From Flammeovirgaceae bacterium UBA1842 (GTDB taxonomy: Bacteria; Bacteroidota; Bacteroidia; Cytophagales; Cyclobacteriaceae), in assembly GCA_002338655.1 (NCBI GenBank), contig DDIU01000022.1, positions 1 to 64,000 of the forward strand: DNA of 64,000 nucleotides. The letters are read 5' to 3'. Shown piece by piece: positions 44,667-54,464 of the stretch. Every line of letters starts with the position of its first letter. The first letter of the stretch is position 1. The notes below the pieces were generated by a model. It was not told the origin of the DNA. It was given only the letters and a program-made list of their open reading frames with translations, and did no database searches. A program made the position numbers and the translations under genes.

Positions 44667-46445
44667 TTTAAAATGTTCTGCAATTTTTAATCCTTTGGAG
44701 TCACCAATTGTACTTTGAATTTCTTCTAGGCTTGCTTCAGTGATTTTTCTTATGGATTTGAATTGCTGAAGAAGTGTTGTAATTGTTTTAGGGCCTATTC
44801 CCTCTATAGATTCTAACTCTGATGTTAAACTCGCATTGCTTCTTTTATTTCTGTGAAAAGTAATGGCAAACCTATGTGCTTCATCCCTTATTCTCTGAAG
44901 GAGCATAAGTGTCGTAGATTTTTTACTGATATGAAGTGGCAATGTATCTTCAGGGAAATATATCTCCTCCAGTCTTTTAGCAATACCTATAATAGGAATC
45001 TGCCCGTAAATATTGAGTGATTTTAGTGCATCACATGCGCTACTCAGTTGTCCTTTGCCACCATCAATGACAATCAAATTGGGTAAGGGTTGTTTTTCCT
45101 TTATCAATCGACTGTATCTCCTGGAAACTATTTCAAACATGGAGGAAAAATCATCTGGGCCTATTACTGTTTTAATATTGTAATGTCTGTATTTGGTCTT
45201 GGCCGGTTTTCCATTTATAAAGCATACCATCGAGGCTACTGGATTTGTGCCTTGAATATTGCTGTTGTCAAAACATTCTATGTGTTTTGGAAGGGTAGTA
45301 AGGTGTAAATCTTTCTGAACCTTATCCAGTATAAGAACTGATTTATCATGAATAGGCTTCTTTAGTATTTTATTCTTTTTAAACTGAAGTGCATTTCTTA
45401 ACGAAAGCTTTACAAGTTTGTCTTTATCACCAATTTTGGGAACTACAGACTGATTATCCCCTATTTTGAAAAGAATATTGCTGAGTATTTCCATACTATC
45501 AAAAAGTTGATTCTTAAGGATGTCGAATGCTACGGTCTCCATAATTTCACTATCCGTTTCATCCAAAGCTTTTTTCACTTCTAAAGTATGCGCGTTTGTA
45601 ATTGAACCATTCGTTAAATAGAAGTGATTGATAATAGCATAATTCTTATCAGTAACTAAACTAAATACATTAAGGTCAGTCAATTTCGGATTTACTACGA
45701 TTGATTTGGATTGAAATTTATATAGAACATCTAATTTATCCTTGAATTTTTGTGCTTGCTCAAATTTCATTTGAGACGCAGCCATATTCATTCTATTTTT
45801 AAAATGGTTTTTTACTTCTGAGATGTTTCCCTTTAGTATATGCCTAGCCGACTCGATATCTTCATTATATGATGCTTCCGTTTGTAGTCCTTCGCACGGG
45901 CCTTGGCAATTGCCTAAGTGATATTCTAGACAGACTTTGTATTGATTATTCCTTACTTTTTTTTCTGATAGATTTAAGTTGCAGGTTCGGATTGTATAAA
46001 GTTTTCTGATTAATTCCAGCACCGTTTTCATAGCTACTACACTTGAATACGGCCCAAAGTATTCACCATCTGATTTGTTTAATTTTCGGGTGGATATAAT
46101 TCTGGGAAACCTTTCATTAAGTATACAGATATACGGGAAGGTTTTATCGTCTTTAAGAAGGATATTATATTTTGGTTGATTTTCCTTGATAAGATTGTTT
46201 TCAAGTAGCAAGGCATCAAACTCGCTATTTACAACAGTAAAGTCGAAAGTTGTTATCTCACTGACTAATTTGTTGGTTTTTCTGTTGTGGGAGGCACTTT
46301 TGTTAAAATAGCTGTACACCCGTTTTTTTAAACTCTTGGCTTTGCCTACATAAATTAGCTTATGGTCTTTATTAAAAAACTTATAGACACCAGCTGAATC
46401 AGGGAGGATTGTTTTTTGTGTTATATCATATCCTGGGGTATCCAT
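44649..46445 (-). CDS. uvrC: Excinuclease ABC subunit C
   Basis: A 598-residue UvrC of full length. The GIY-YIG nuclease is at about 15-95 (AGVYKFFNKDHKLIYVGKAKSLKKRV) and a UVR-type coiled coil lies near 205-240. The RNase H-like nuclease is at about 375-530 (IECFDNSNIQGTN, LIVIDGGKGQLS). A C-terminal helix-hairpin-helix reads IEGIGPKTITTLLQQFKS. It makes the dual incision in nucleotide excision repair. It lies 2 nt downstream of the PBP1A gene. Confidence 0.96.
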   Translation of the reverse strand: MDTPGYDITQKTILPDSAGVYKFFNKDHKLIYVGKAKSLKKRVYSYFNKSASHNRKTNKLVSEITTFDFTVVNSEFDALLLENNLIKENQPKYNILLKDDKTFPYICILNERFPRIISTRKLNKSDGEYFGPYSSVVAMKTVLELIRKLYTIRTCNLNLSEKKVRNNQYKVCLEYHLGNCQGPCEGLQTEASYNEDIESARHILKGNISEVKNHFKNRMNMAASQMKFEQAQKFKDKLDVLYKFQSKSIVVNPKLTDLNVFSLVTDKNYAIINHFYLTNGSITNAHTLEVKKALDETDSEIMETVAFDILKNQLFDSMEILSNILFKIGDNQSVVPKIGDKDKLVKLSLRNALQFKKNKILKKPIHDKSVLILDKVQKDLHLTTLPKHIECFDNSNIQGTNPVASMVCFINGKPAKTKYRHYNIKTVIGPDDFSSMFEIVSRRYSRLIKEKQPLPNLIVIDGGKGQLSSACDALKSLNIYGQIPIIGIAKRLEEIYFPEDTLPLHISKKSTTLMLLQRIRDEAHRFAITFHRNKRSNASLTSELESIEGIGPKTITTLLQQFKSIRKITEASLEEIQSTIGDSKGLKIAEHFKIKKEA

Positions 46446-46447
46446 GG

Positions 46448-48736
46448 TTACTGAATATTATTGGGATCCCATGGTTCTTCTTCAACATAAGTAGTATCAG
46501 AAGCATACTTACTACAGTCCAAAGAGACATCAATTCCCCCTGGGGGTTGTTGAAATTTGCCCTTGGTATAACCAAGGCTGGGATCATTATAAATGTCCCT
46601 CATATATTTGTCCCAAATGGGTCTGGCCGTTTTAGAGCCTTGGCCTAACGCCCAATTTCTAAAATGAATACTACGTTCATCTCCACCTACCCATATTCCT
46701 GTTACTAGGTCTTTAGTTACCCCCATATACCATCCATCTGATGCATTATTGGTAGTTCCTGTCTTACCTCCTATTTCATTGTCAATTTTAAGCTCCAGGC
46801 TTAACCCTTGAGAAGTACCTCCTTTTTCTTCTACTCCTCCCCTAAGCATGTATAACATTTTGTATGCTGTTTGTGGGCTTATGGCTTGTTTGGTTTTCGG
46901 AACAAAATTTTCAATTACATTGCCATTCTTATCTTCTATTCTGGTAATATAATACGGCTTAGTAGAGATGCCCATATTGGCAAATGTGCTATATGCCCCT
47001 ACCATTTCAAAAACGGAAACGTCACTTACCCCAAGACATAATGATGGAACGGCATCTAATTTACTTTCGATACCCACTCTATGTGCAAAATCAACTACAT
47101 TTTCCGGATGGATTACCTGCATGAGATAAGCAGTTACTGTATTTACTGAACGGGCCATTCCTTGTCGGATCGTCATTTTTTTACCGTCACCATAGGTGCC
47201 ATCGAAGTTAGACGGTGACCAAGTTGGGGGGTCTCCCACTACCTGGAAGGTTACCATAGCGTCAGGAACTTCATAACATGGGGGATAACCGTTTTCAATA
47301 GCGGCACCGTAAACGAATGGCTTGAAAGTAGACCCAGGTTGACGCTTTCCTTGCCTTACATGATCATACTTAAAATATTTGTGATTTATTCCACCTACCC
47401 ATGCTTTGATATGGCCCGTATGTGGATCCATGGACATCATCCCACTTTGTAAAAAATGCTTATAATAATTTATGGAATCTAAGGGGCTAAGTGTGGTATC
47501 AATTTCGCCCGCCCATGAAAACACAGTCATTGGTTTGGGCTTATTCATAATTATTTTTAACGAGTCACTATCTTTACCGTATTTCTTAACCAGTTGCCTA
47601 TAATGTGGGGTCCTTTGGAACCTGTTAACCAAAAAGTTGGGTATCTCCTTGCCTTCTAGATCTCGCCAAGGGTTTTGTCCCTTCCAGTGCTCATTAAATA
47701 CTTTTTGCAATTCAGTCATGTGCTCCTTCATGGCTTCTTCAGCATATCGCTGCATTCTACTATCAATAGTAGTATATATTTTCAACCCGTCTTCATAAAG
47801 GTCATAACCATGACTATTGGCCCATAGTGTAAGTTCATATTTGATCATGGCCCTAAAATAGGTTGCCAGTCCCGTATTATGATTTGCTACGTCATACATT
47901 GAAATATCAATCGGAGTTTTCCTTAAGGAGTCCAATACATCTTTTGTAATATATCCATGCCTGTAAATTTTGCCAAGTACTTGATTTCGTTTTTTGATGG
48001 AACGGTCATAGTTATAGATTGGACTAAAGGCTGTTGTTCCCTGTAACAGTCCAATAAGTACAGCCGATTCTTGGTAGTTGAGACTGTCGGTAGACTTGGC
48101 AAAGAAAGTTTCAGCGGCAGTTTTAATGCCATAAGCATTACTACCAAATGAAACGGTGTTCAGGTACATCGCAAGAATTTCCTTTTTGGTAAAATTCTTT
48201 TCCAACTGTGCTGCAATAATCCATTCTTTAGTTTTAATGATGACTTGGTTTAATCCAGGTACCCTATATAGATATCCCTCATTTTCCGAAAGGGTTTTAA
48301 ATAAATTTTCAGCCAGTTGCATAGTGATCGTGCTACCGCCACCAGCATATTGAAATGTGATTACTCCAGTTACTGCTCTTAATAACCCGGTCAAGTCGAT
48401 ACCTGAATGCTCGTAAAATCGGTGATCTTCAGAAGACAATAGGGTATTGACAAGCTGGGGAGAAAGATCGTCATAAGAGGCTTGGCTTCTGTTGAACCTA
48501 TAATATCTTCCTAATGAGACGTTATCTGAGGAAATTAACTCTGAAGAAAGATCGTTCTCAGGATTTTCAAGGGATTTTAAACTTGGCATTCCACCGTAGA
48601 GCCCACCTAAATCAATACTTACCGTATATATATACAGTGGTAATGCTATTAACAGCAAAAATAGAAGCCCCCATATAATGCGTACTCCTATTTTTAGTTT
48701 TCGGTTAGGGGCTTTTAGTTTGTCAATTATTTTCAT
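46448..48736 (-). CDS. Penicillin-binding protein 1A (bifunctional)
   Basis: A 762-residue class A penicillin-binding protein. An N-terminal membrane anchor (about 18-40) is followed by a glycosyltransferase 51 domain with SSEDHRFYEHSGID and GGGSTITMQLAENLF, and NTVSFGSNAYGI. The transpeptidase has the active-site serine in GSTFKPFVY, an SVNTVTAYL motif and KTGTTNNASDGW. It polymerises and cross-links peptidoglycan. Its start overlaps the preceding porW/sprE-like gene by 14 nt. Confidence 0.93.
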   Translation of the reverse strand: MKIIDKLKAPNRKLKIGVRIIWGLLFLLLIALPLYIYTVSIDLGGLYGGMPSLKSLENPENDLSSELISSDNVSLGRYYRFNRSQASYDDLSPQLVNTLLSSEDHRFYEHSGIDLTGLLRAVTGVITFQYAGGGSTITMQLAENLFKTLSENEGYLYRVPGLNQVIIKTKEWIIAAQLEKNFTKKEILAMYLNTVSFGSNAYGIKTAAETFFAKSTDSLNYQESAVLIGLLQGTTAFSPIYNYDRSIKKRNQVLGKIYRHGYITKDVLDSLRKTPIDISMYDVANHNTGLATYFRAMIKYELTLWANSHGYDLYEDGLKIYTTIDSRMQRYAEEAMKEHMTELQKVFNEHWKGQNPWRDLEGKEIPNFLVNRFQRTPHYRQLVKKYGKDSDSLKIIMNKPKPMTVFSWAGEIDTTLSPLDSINYYKHFLQSGMMSMDPHTGHIKAWVGGINHKYFKYDHVRQGKRQPGSTFKPFVYGAAIENGYPPCYEVPDAMVTFQVVGDPPTWSPSNFDGTYGDGKKMTIRQGMARSVNTVTAYLMQVIHPENVVDFAHRVGIESKLDAVPSLCLGVSDVSVFEMVGAYSTFANMGISTKPYYITRIEDKNGNVIENFVPKTKQAISPQTAYKMLYMLRGGVEEKGGTSQGLSLELKIDNEIGGKTGTTNNASDGWYMGVTKDLVTGIWVGGDERSIHFRNWALGQGSKTARPIWDKYMRDIYNDPSLGYTKGKFQQPPGGIDVSLDCSKYASDTTYVEEEPWDPNNIQ

Positions 48737-51299
48737 TCAGATAATTTTTATCAAAAAACTTAATATAGGCATCAATATCACGACTCTGATAGAAGATATT
48801 AAAATTGTCTTTTGTTATCACAAATTTATAAAACTTTGAGTTGCGTTTGCTCTCTACTACTGGATCGGCTTTAATAAACTGCTTATAATATTTAAGGGCT
48901 TCGGGTTTACCTTCGAAATCCGAAATTAATGTCATTGCAAATTGATCATTAAGGATCAAATTACTGGTTTTTAAATCTGTATAATTGTTTTTCCCATTAA
49001 ACTCTTCCAATGTACCTGATATGAGATCCGTTAACTTGGCATTGACTTCATAGATCAGAACAAAATAATGTGATTGTTGAAGATACTTTACAAATTCTGT
49101 CCCTAGCCTTTTTCTTTTTCTTTCGAGAAAACTCCTAGATGCATCCAGTAGTTCATTGGCATAAGGAGTTACTTCACTATCAGGGTTTTTTTCAATAAAT
49201 ACTGATAACTGATATTGATAAAGATTGATATCCTCTGTTTTTCCGGTAATTAAAATCTTTAGTAATTTCAGCCGGGAGGTAAAAACTGTTTCATCATAAT
49301 TATTTATCCCATCATCAAGCAATATCAAAGCTGAGTCGTAATTTTCAAGGCTATATTGTTTGTACGCTCTTTCGTATATTTTCTTAAGTAATTCGTTCGA
49401 TGCAGTACTTTCTTCTTTGTAATTTGGGTTCGCAATAAGCTTAGCATAGATACTGTTTGGGTAGCTTTGAAGTAAGGCAGATTCATACTCCTTATATTTA
49501 TCGTCCTCCTTGTTTTTGTAGATGAGGTATAATTGATACAGTGCCTCAGCTTCATACTCTGAACCCGGAAAGCGCGTAATCAATTTAGTAAAGGTTTCAG
49601 CGGCATTTTGTTCTTCAACCAAATCAAACTTGTAGATATTTCCTAGCTTATAATAGGCCTCCTTTATTTTATTGAGTGCTACTGACTTATCAACTTCTTC
49701 AAATGGAATTTGACTGTACATATCGTTGAATTGTGAAGCCTTGGTATTTTGGACTTGTTCAATATTTTCACTTACAGGTTCATCCAGAGGTTGATTTTGG
49801 GGCTCATCTACTATTGCAACATTTTGAACACGCGTTTTATTAGAACGCCTCCAATTATCTTCGAGCTTTCGATCGCCCCAAACCCTTGTGAACTCTGACT
49901 GCCCAAGAGCAACTGCTGATGGATTACCAAAATACCAGGAGTTGTATGTGATGCCAGAAGATTCTGACATGGAATTAAACTGTGCCCTACGTGCCTTTTT
50001 TTCTGCTTTTGCTTTGGCCAGCTCTTGTTTTGCAGCTGCTTCATCTATTATGGCATTAAGCTTTGCTGACAATGTAGCTGTATCAAGCTCCGCCAGATTC
50101 AACAGGCTATCCTGTAGTTGGATGGTATTAATTTGTGCGACAAAATCCCCAAGGACTTTTTGCCGTACTTTAATGCTTTCTATGTTTTCAAAGTCTGATG
50201 GTAATGATTGTACAGCACTGTCATAATAAGCTTGGGCCAATTCATATTTACTCAAACTATCATAATATACCTCACCAAGCCTTAAATAGGATTGCCCCTT
50301 TTGTCGCGGGTTTCCTGTACTGCTTGCAACAGAGGATTTGAAATATTCTAGAGCCTTCTCAACATTGTGTTGTTTGAGCTCGAATTCAGCCATTTCAAAG
50401 TAGATTTTATCTTTAAATTCCTTGTTTTTTGAATCTTTTAGCAATGACCTTAGCAATTTTCTTGCTGCTTTAACATCACTCGATTTTCCTAATTCTGTAA
50501 CCTGGGCCATGTTCAGCCGGGTGTAGAAATCAAGCTCGTAGACGGGGTTACTGGCTAAACATTTTTTATAGTAATTGAAAGCCTCTGCATCAAAGCCGAG
50601 GCTTTGGTAAGTCTGTCCGATAATAAAGTAGATTCTTCCTTTACCATCCTTTCGTTTTAATAATGGCGCTGCGAGCACCAGATTTTCTACCATTTTATCA
50701 TAGTCACCCAAAACTTGGGAATGATAGGCCTTATTTAGATAAAGTAGTTTACTGTTCTTTTTATTCAGTGTTTCCTTTTTGATGTAGTCTTCAACCGCCA
50801 CGGCATTCTCAAATTCCTTCGAATCCACAAATGTTCTGATAAGCCTTATTAGTGCTTCATGGCGGGCATTGTCATCTTCTGATTTTGTATTGACATATTT
50901 GTATGTTTCTATTGCATTTACATAATCGAGGCTAAGTTGTCGGGCCCTTCCAATAAAAATATAACAGTCATCTACCCATTTACTATTTTTATGCCGTTGA
51001 ATGGCGATCGATGCTTTTTTTATACAATCGTCAATTTTTTCCTGATAGGAATTCGCTAGGGCGGAGTCAATTTTTGGATAGATATCCAATATTTTATTAT
51101 AGTCATTGTCATAGTTCTCTTTAAGAATGCTTCCAATCTCATTGAGCCTTTTTTTGGCATAATAATAAGCATTATACCTTGCCGTAGTATTGTGATAGGC
51201 CTTACTAAAAATATTTTTACGTTCAGCAGAACAGCCATTCAATAATGATGCTATAACAATACAGGTGAGAAAATATATAAAATGCCTTATATGTAACAA
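48723..51299 (-). CDS. Type IX secretion TPR lipoprotein PorW/SprE-like
   Basis: An 858-residue TPR lipoprotein with lipobox LLNGC and the SprE/PorW-type segment SKAYHNTTARYNAYYYAKKR after it. Many tetratricopeptide repeats follow (about 60-390 and 540-700), with a low-complexity linker between them (KAEKKARRAQFN). PorW/SprE is needed for type IX secretion and gliding in other Bacteroidota. The start is a TTG at 51299. It overlaps the PBP1A gene, so secretion and cell-wall genes share an mRNA here. Confidence 0.82.
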   Translation of the reverse strand: MLHIRHFIYFLTCIVIASLLNGCSAERKNIFSKAYHNTTARYNAYYYAKKRLNEIGSILKENYDNDYNKILDIYPKIDSALANSYQEKIDDCIKKASIAIQRHKNSKWVDDCYIFIGRARQLSLDYVNAIETYKYVNTKSEDDNARHEALIRLIRTFVDSKEFENAVAVEDYIKKETLNKKNSKLLYLNKAYHSQVLGDYDKMVENLVLAAPLLKRKDGKGRIYFIIGQTYQSLGFDAEAFNYYKKCLASNPVYELDFYTRLNMAQVTELGKSSDVKAARKLLRSLLKDSKNKEFKDKIYFEMAEFELKQHNVEKALEYFKSSVASSTGNPRQKGQSYLRLGEVYYDSLSKYELAQAYYDSAVQSLPSDFENIESIKVRQKVLGDFVAQINTIQLQDSLLNLAELDTATLSAKLNAIIDEAAAKQELAKAKAEKKARRAQFNSMSESSGITYNSWYFGNPSAVALGQSEFTRVWGDRKLEDNWRRSNKTRVQNVAIVDEPQNQPLDEPVSENIEQVQNTKASQFNDMYSQIPFEEVDKSVALNKIKEAYYKLGNIYKFDLVEEQNAAETFTKLITRFPGSEYEAEALYQLYLIYKNKEDDKYKEYESALLQSYPNSIYAKLIANPNYKEESTASNELLKKIYERAYKQYSLENYDSALILLDDGINNYDETVFTSRLKLLKILITGKTEDINLYQYQLSVFIEKNPDSEVTPYANELLDASRSFLERKRKRLGTEFVKYLQQSHYFVLIYEVNAKLTDLISGTLEEFNGKNNYTDLKTSNLILNDQFAMTLISDFEGKPEALKYYKQFIKADPVVESKRNSKFYKFVITKDNFNIFYQSRDIDAYIKFFDKNYLNENN

Positions 51300-51379
51300 T
51301 GTACGGTGTTTTCGTTAAACCTGTAATGAAACGTAAAATTCGGGATAATTAATACAATAATAGTTTATAATATCTATTT

Positions 51380-52279
51380 TTGTCCTCCTTCAAATTTAAA
51401 GAAAAATTCAAATTGAGAGCTAGAAAGACACTTTCAAGCTGGTTGGTAAACAGGTATCTCCTTATTATTAGAAATGAGGAGAATTTTGCTGAAAAAACAA
51501 CCTTTAGTTTTACTTATGCCAAAGCAATATTATTGACAGTTACTGTCTTTATTTTACTAATGGCCTTGAGTTTATTTCTGGTAAAGACATTACTTGCCCA
51601 ATGGTTTGATCCAAGACATGCTCAAATGGAGTCCAATAAAAAACTTTATGAATTGGCAGTTAAAGTGGATTCATTGGCGCAAGAAGTGGACGAGAAAGAT
51701 AAGTTTATCAGGAATTTTCAACATGTTTTGAGCGGGGATACATTGGACGCTTTTCAGTCATATGAGACTACTCCCACAAACGAAAATGAGGTAATAAGCT
51801 CAATAGACGTTACTAAGTTATCTCCAGTGGATTCACAGTTTAGGCAAGAATTTGAACAAACCGATCAATCGCTTTTAAAATTTGCATCTGCCTCATACAA
51901 TGAGCTACAGGAGATATTCTTTTTTTCACCCATAACCGGATATGTGTCTGCGGCCTATAATGTAAGGGAGGGTCATTATGGAGTGGATATTGTGGCCAAA
52001 AAGAATGAGCCGGTAAAATGTGTAGCTGATGGAACGGTAATAATGGCCTCTTGGACACAAGATTCAGGTTATGTTATTAGTGTTCAGCACCGTGGTAACC
52101 TCATCTCAGTATATAAGCATAATGCTGAATTGTTGAAAAAAGTTGGTAATTTTGTAAATGCCGGTGAGATAATCTCTATAATTGGCAACACCGGTGAGCT
52201 TACAGATGGGCCACATCTGCATTTTGAACTCTGGTATAACGGAAACTCGGTAAATCCCGAGGAATTTGTAACTTTTTAA
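51380..52279 (+). CDS. M23-family peptidoglycan endopeptidase
   Basis: A 299-residue protein starting at TTG 51380. One membrane segment (about 47-67) is followed by a coiled coil (about 75-115) and a C-terminal M23 (LytM) domain (about 185-299). The zinc motifs are visible: HYGVDI, then HLHFELWYNG with the catalytic HxH. Such proteins cut peptide cross-links, or regulate other hydrolases if degenerate; here the ligands look intact. The bactofilin gene starts 11 nt later. Confidence 0.9.
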   Translation: MSSFKFKEKFKLRARKTLSSWLVNRYLLIIRNEENFAEKTTFSFTYAKAILLTVTVFILLMALSLFLVKTLLAQWFDPRHAQMESNKKLYELAVKVDSLAQEVDEKDKFIRNFQHVLSGDTLDAFQSYETTPTNENEVISSIDVTKLSPVDSQFRQEFEQTDQSLLKFASASYNELQEIFFFSPITGYVSAAYNVREGHYGVDIVAKKNEPVKCVADGTVIMASWTQDSGYVISVQHRGNLISVYKHNAELLKKVGNFVNAGEIISIIGNTGELTDGPHLHFELWYNGNSVNPEEFVTF

Positions 52280-52290
52280 ATATTAGAAAA

Positions 52291-52725
52291 ATGTTTACCA
52301 CAAAAGAAGATCATAAAGTTGCCGAAGAAATTAGTAATTCGAGCAACATCATAGGGAAGGGAACTATTTTGGAAGGGAATATTGAAACCTTTGGAAATAT
52401 TAGAGTAGAGGGCAAAGTGATTGGAAATGTAAAAACAAAATCTAAAGTTGCTTTGGGTCAATCTTCTCATGTTGAAGGAAACATTCTTGCCCAAAATGCC
52501 GAAGTCGCTGGCGAGATAAAAGGGAAAATTGAAGTTTCTGATATTCTGATATTAAAACCTACCGCTGTGATCAATGGCGACATTATTACCAACAAAATAA
52601 TCGTTGAATCAGGTGCAACATTCAATGGTGGATGTAAAATGGGTGTGTCTCAAAAGGAAATAAAGATTGGTGAAAATGGACAAAACAACCCCACCCTCAA
52701 GCCACAAGGAATCAAAGCCGTCTAA
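52291..52725 (+). CDS. Bactofilin (polymer-forming cytoskeletal protein)
   Basis: A 144-residue protein with a central right-handed beta-helix (about 25-115) made of short repeats such as GKGTILEGNIETFGNIRVEGKVIGNV and AEVAGEIKGKIEV. These are typical of bactofilins, which form filaments without nucleotide. Together with the preceding M23 peptidase it probably shapes the cell wall locally. Its 3' end overlaps the AtpZ-like gene by 50 nt. Confidence 0.93.
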   Translation: MFTTKEDHKVAEEISNSSNIIGKGTILEGNIETFGNIRVEGKVIGNVKTKSKVALGQSSHVEGNILAQNAEVAGEIKGKIEVSDILILKPTAVINGDIITNKIIVESGATFNGGCKMGVSQKEIKIGENGQNNPTLKPQGIKAV

Positions 52726-52906
52726 TTCATTTTTAAAATATTCGAGTTTAGGGATTCAATTAATTTCTTCAATAGGAATAGCAGGTGCCATTGGCTATTG
52801 GATTGATTTAAAGATGAACTTAAAATTTCCGGTCTTCTTGTTGGGATTTGTTTTAATCACATTCAGTGGCGCAATGTATAAGCTTTACCGTGATTTAGAA
52901 AAATGA
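52676..52906 (+). CDS. AtpZ/AtpI-like protein of the ATP synthase cluster
   Basis: A small two-helix membrane protein of 76 residues from ATG 52676; an in-frame TTG 52667 is also possible. It carries the AtpZ pattern LGIQLISSIGIAGAIGYWIDLKMNLKFPVFLLGFVLITFSGAMYKLYR, read here in short pieces GIQLISSIG, GYWIDLK and GFVLITF. AtpZ/AtpI proteins help assemble the c-ring or transport magnesium or calcium. It begins inside the bactofilin gene. Confidence 0.85.
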   Translation: MDKTTPPSSHKESKPSNSFLKYSSLGIQLISSIGIAGAIGYWIDLKMNLKFPVFLLGFVLITFSGAMYKLYRDLEK

Positions 52907-53314
52907 TTGATTTTGAGTATTAATAAATTTACACTAGCCCTTACCGGACTTGCCGCATTGTTCAGTGCAGTGTATATCTTAAGTATCACTTATTTTTCAT
53001 TACCGAAACCATCCTACGATATGTATATCATTGGTGTGCTATATTTAATCACGCTGTTAGGGTACATACTTATAGTTAAAGCCAAAGCCTGGGATCAGGC
53101 ATATTTTATGCCAATAGTACTGGCCTCTTTCGTGGTAAGATTATTAATATTTGGCATCTTAAATTTTATCATGATTTATTCGTCACCTGAAGAGGCAGTG
53201 CCCAATGTGGTGTTATTCTTCTCAGCCTATTTTTTATTTACATTGCTTGAGACGGCATCCATATTTTTTTTAATACAAAAACCATTGGTAGATACAGAGA
53301 CAGAGTCAAAATAA
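52907..53314 (+). CDS. Four-helix membrane protein (AtpI-like) before atpB
   Basis: A 135-residue integral membrane protein with four hydrophobic segments (about 8-28, 40-57, 68-91 and 102-122). It starts at a TTG (52907 or 52913) directly after the AtpZ stop. Its position and topology suit an AtpI-like assembly factor, but the sequence is not strongly conserved. Confidence 0.7.
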   Translation: MILSINKFTLALTGLAALFSAVYILSITYFSLPKPSYDMYIIGVLYLITLLGYILIVKAKAWDQAYFMPIVLASFVVRLLIFGILNFIMIYSSPEEAVPNVVLFFSAYFLFTLLETASIFFLIQKPLVDTETESK

Positions 53315-53348
53315 GCCAACAAATCTTTTTTTTTGGACTTTAATAATC

Positions 53349-53356
53349 TACATTTG
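53349..53356 (+). promoter_or_regulatory. Putative -7 box of the atp operon
   Basis: TACATTTG matches TAnnTTTG and lies 40 nt upstream of the atpB start. The -33 region is a T run rather than a clear TTG at ideal spacing, so support is partial. Confidence 0.5.
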
Positions 53357-53395
53357 CAGTCAAATTTCGAGGACCCTTTATTACCAACTAGATAA

Positions 53396-54430
53396 ATGGC
53401 TGCAAAACAGGCAAATAACACATTCACAAAGGTATTTAGAGCATTTTTGGTGATGCTATTATTCACAGGATTTGGATACAATAGTGTCTTAGCTTCGTCT
53501 AGTGAGGAGGAAGGATTCAATGCAAGTGAAGTAATATTGCACCATGTGATGGACGATCATGTTTGGCACTTTGTCGATGGTCACTATGGCACCTTACATC
53601 TTCCTATTATATTATATTCTGAAGCAAAAGGTTTTGATATATTTTCATCAAGTAATTTCTATGATGAAGATCACAACCTAAAACCATACAAGGGATATGT
53701 ATTAGAACACGGACATATCACCTTGGAGAATAATCCAGATGCCTTTGTCTTGGATCTTTCCATTACTAAGACGGTCTTTATGCTGATGATAACCGCTGTT
53801 GTGGTTCTATTGATATTCATAGCCGTTGCTAGAAAGTATAAAACCAATACCGGAAAAGCACCAACAGGTATTCAATCTTTCTTTGAGCCTATCATTGTAT
53901 TTGTAAGGGATGAGGTAGCTAAACCTAACATTGGTGATAAGAAATATGAGAAGTTCATGCCGTTTCTGCTTTCATTGTTTTTCTTCATTCTTTTTGGAAA
54001 TATATTGGGACTTTTGCCTGGAGCGGCTAACCTAACTGGAAATATTGCAGTAACTACAGTTTTGGCCTTGTTTACATTTGTTATTACTAATATCAATGGA
54101 AACAAGCACTATTGGAAGCATATCTTTTGGACTCCAGGGGTACCATTGCCTTTGAAGTTTATCATTGTTCCGGTGGAAATCCTGGGAGTATTTACCAAAC
54201 CATTTGCGCTACTTATTCGACTTTTTGTAGCCATTACTGCAGGTCATATTGTAATGTTGGCCTTAATATGTCTAGCATTTATATTCCAGAGTTATGCTGT
54301 TGGGGTGGGATCAACAATAATTGTATTGTTTATAAGCTTAATTGAGTTGCTGGTAGCGGCTATTCAAGCATATGTGTTTACGATGTTCTCAGCCCTATAC
54401 ATTGGTATGGCAACAGAAGAGCATCATTAA
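53396..54430 (+). CDS. atpB: ATP synthase F0 subunit a
   Basis: A 344-residue subunit a. The N-terminal ~115 residues hold a signal-like segment and a soluble region with many His and acidic residues (VILHHVMDDHVWHFVDGHYG). This long N-terminal extension is usual in Bacteroidota. The C-terminal part has the conserved channel helices, including the essential arginine in the KPFALLIRLFVA segment and GHIVMLALI. It forms the proton channel against the c-ring. First gene of the atpBEFHAG run. Confidence 0.95.
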   Translation: MAAKQANNTFTKVFRAFLVMLLFTGFGYNSVLASSSEEEGFNASEVILHHVMDDHVWHFVDGHYGTLHLPIILYSEAKGFDIFSSSNFYDEDHNLKPYKGYVLEHGHITLENNPDAFVLDLSITKTVFMLMITAVVVLLIFIAVARKYKTNTGKAPTGIQSFFEPIIVFVRDEVAKPNIGDKKYEKFMPFLLSLFFFILFGNILGLLPGAANLTGNIAVTTVLALFTFVITNINGNKHYWKHIFWTPGVPLPLKFIIVPVEILGVFTKPFALLIRLFVAITAGHIVMLALICLAFIFQSYAVGVGSTIIVLFISLIELLVAAIQAYVFTMFSALYIGMATEEHH

Positions 54431-54464
54431 AAGAGAATTTTTGTTTAATTAATTATATATAACC

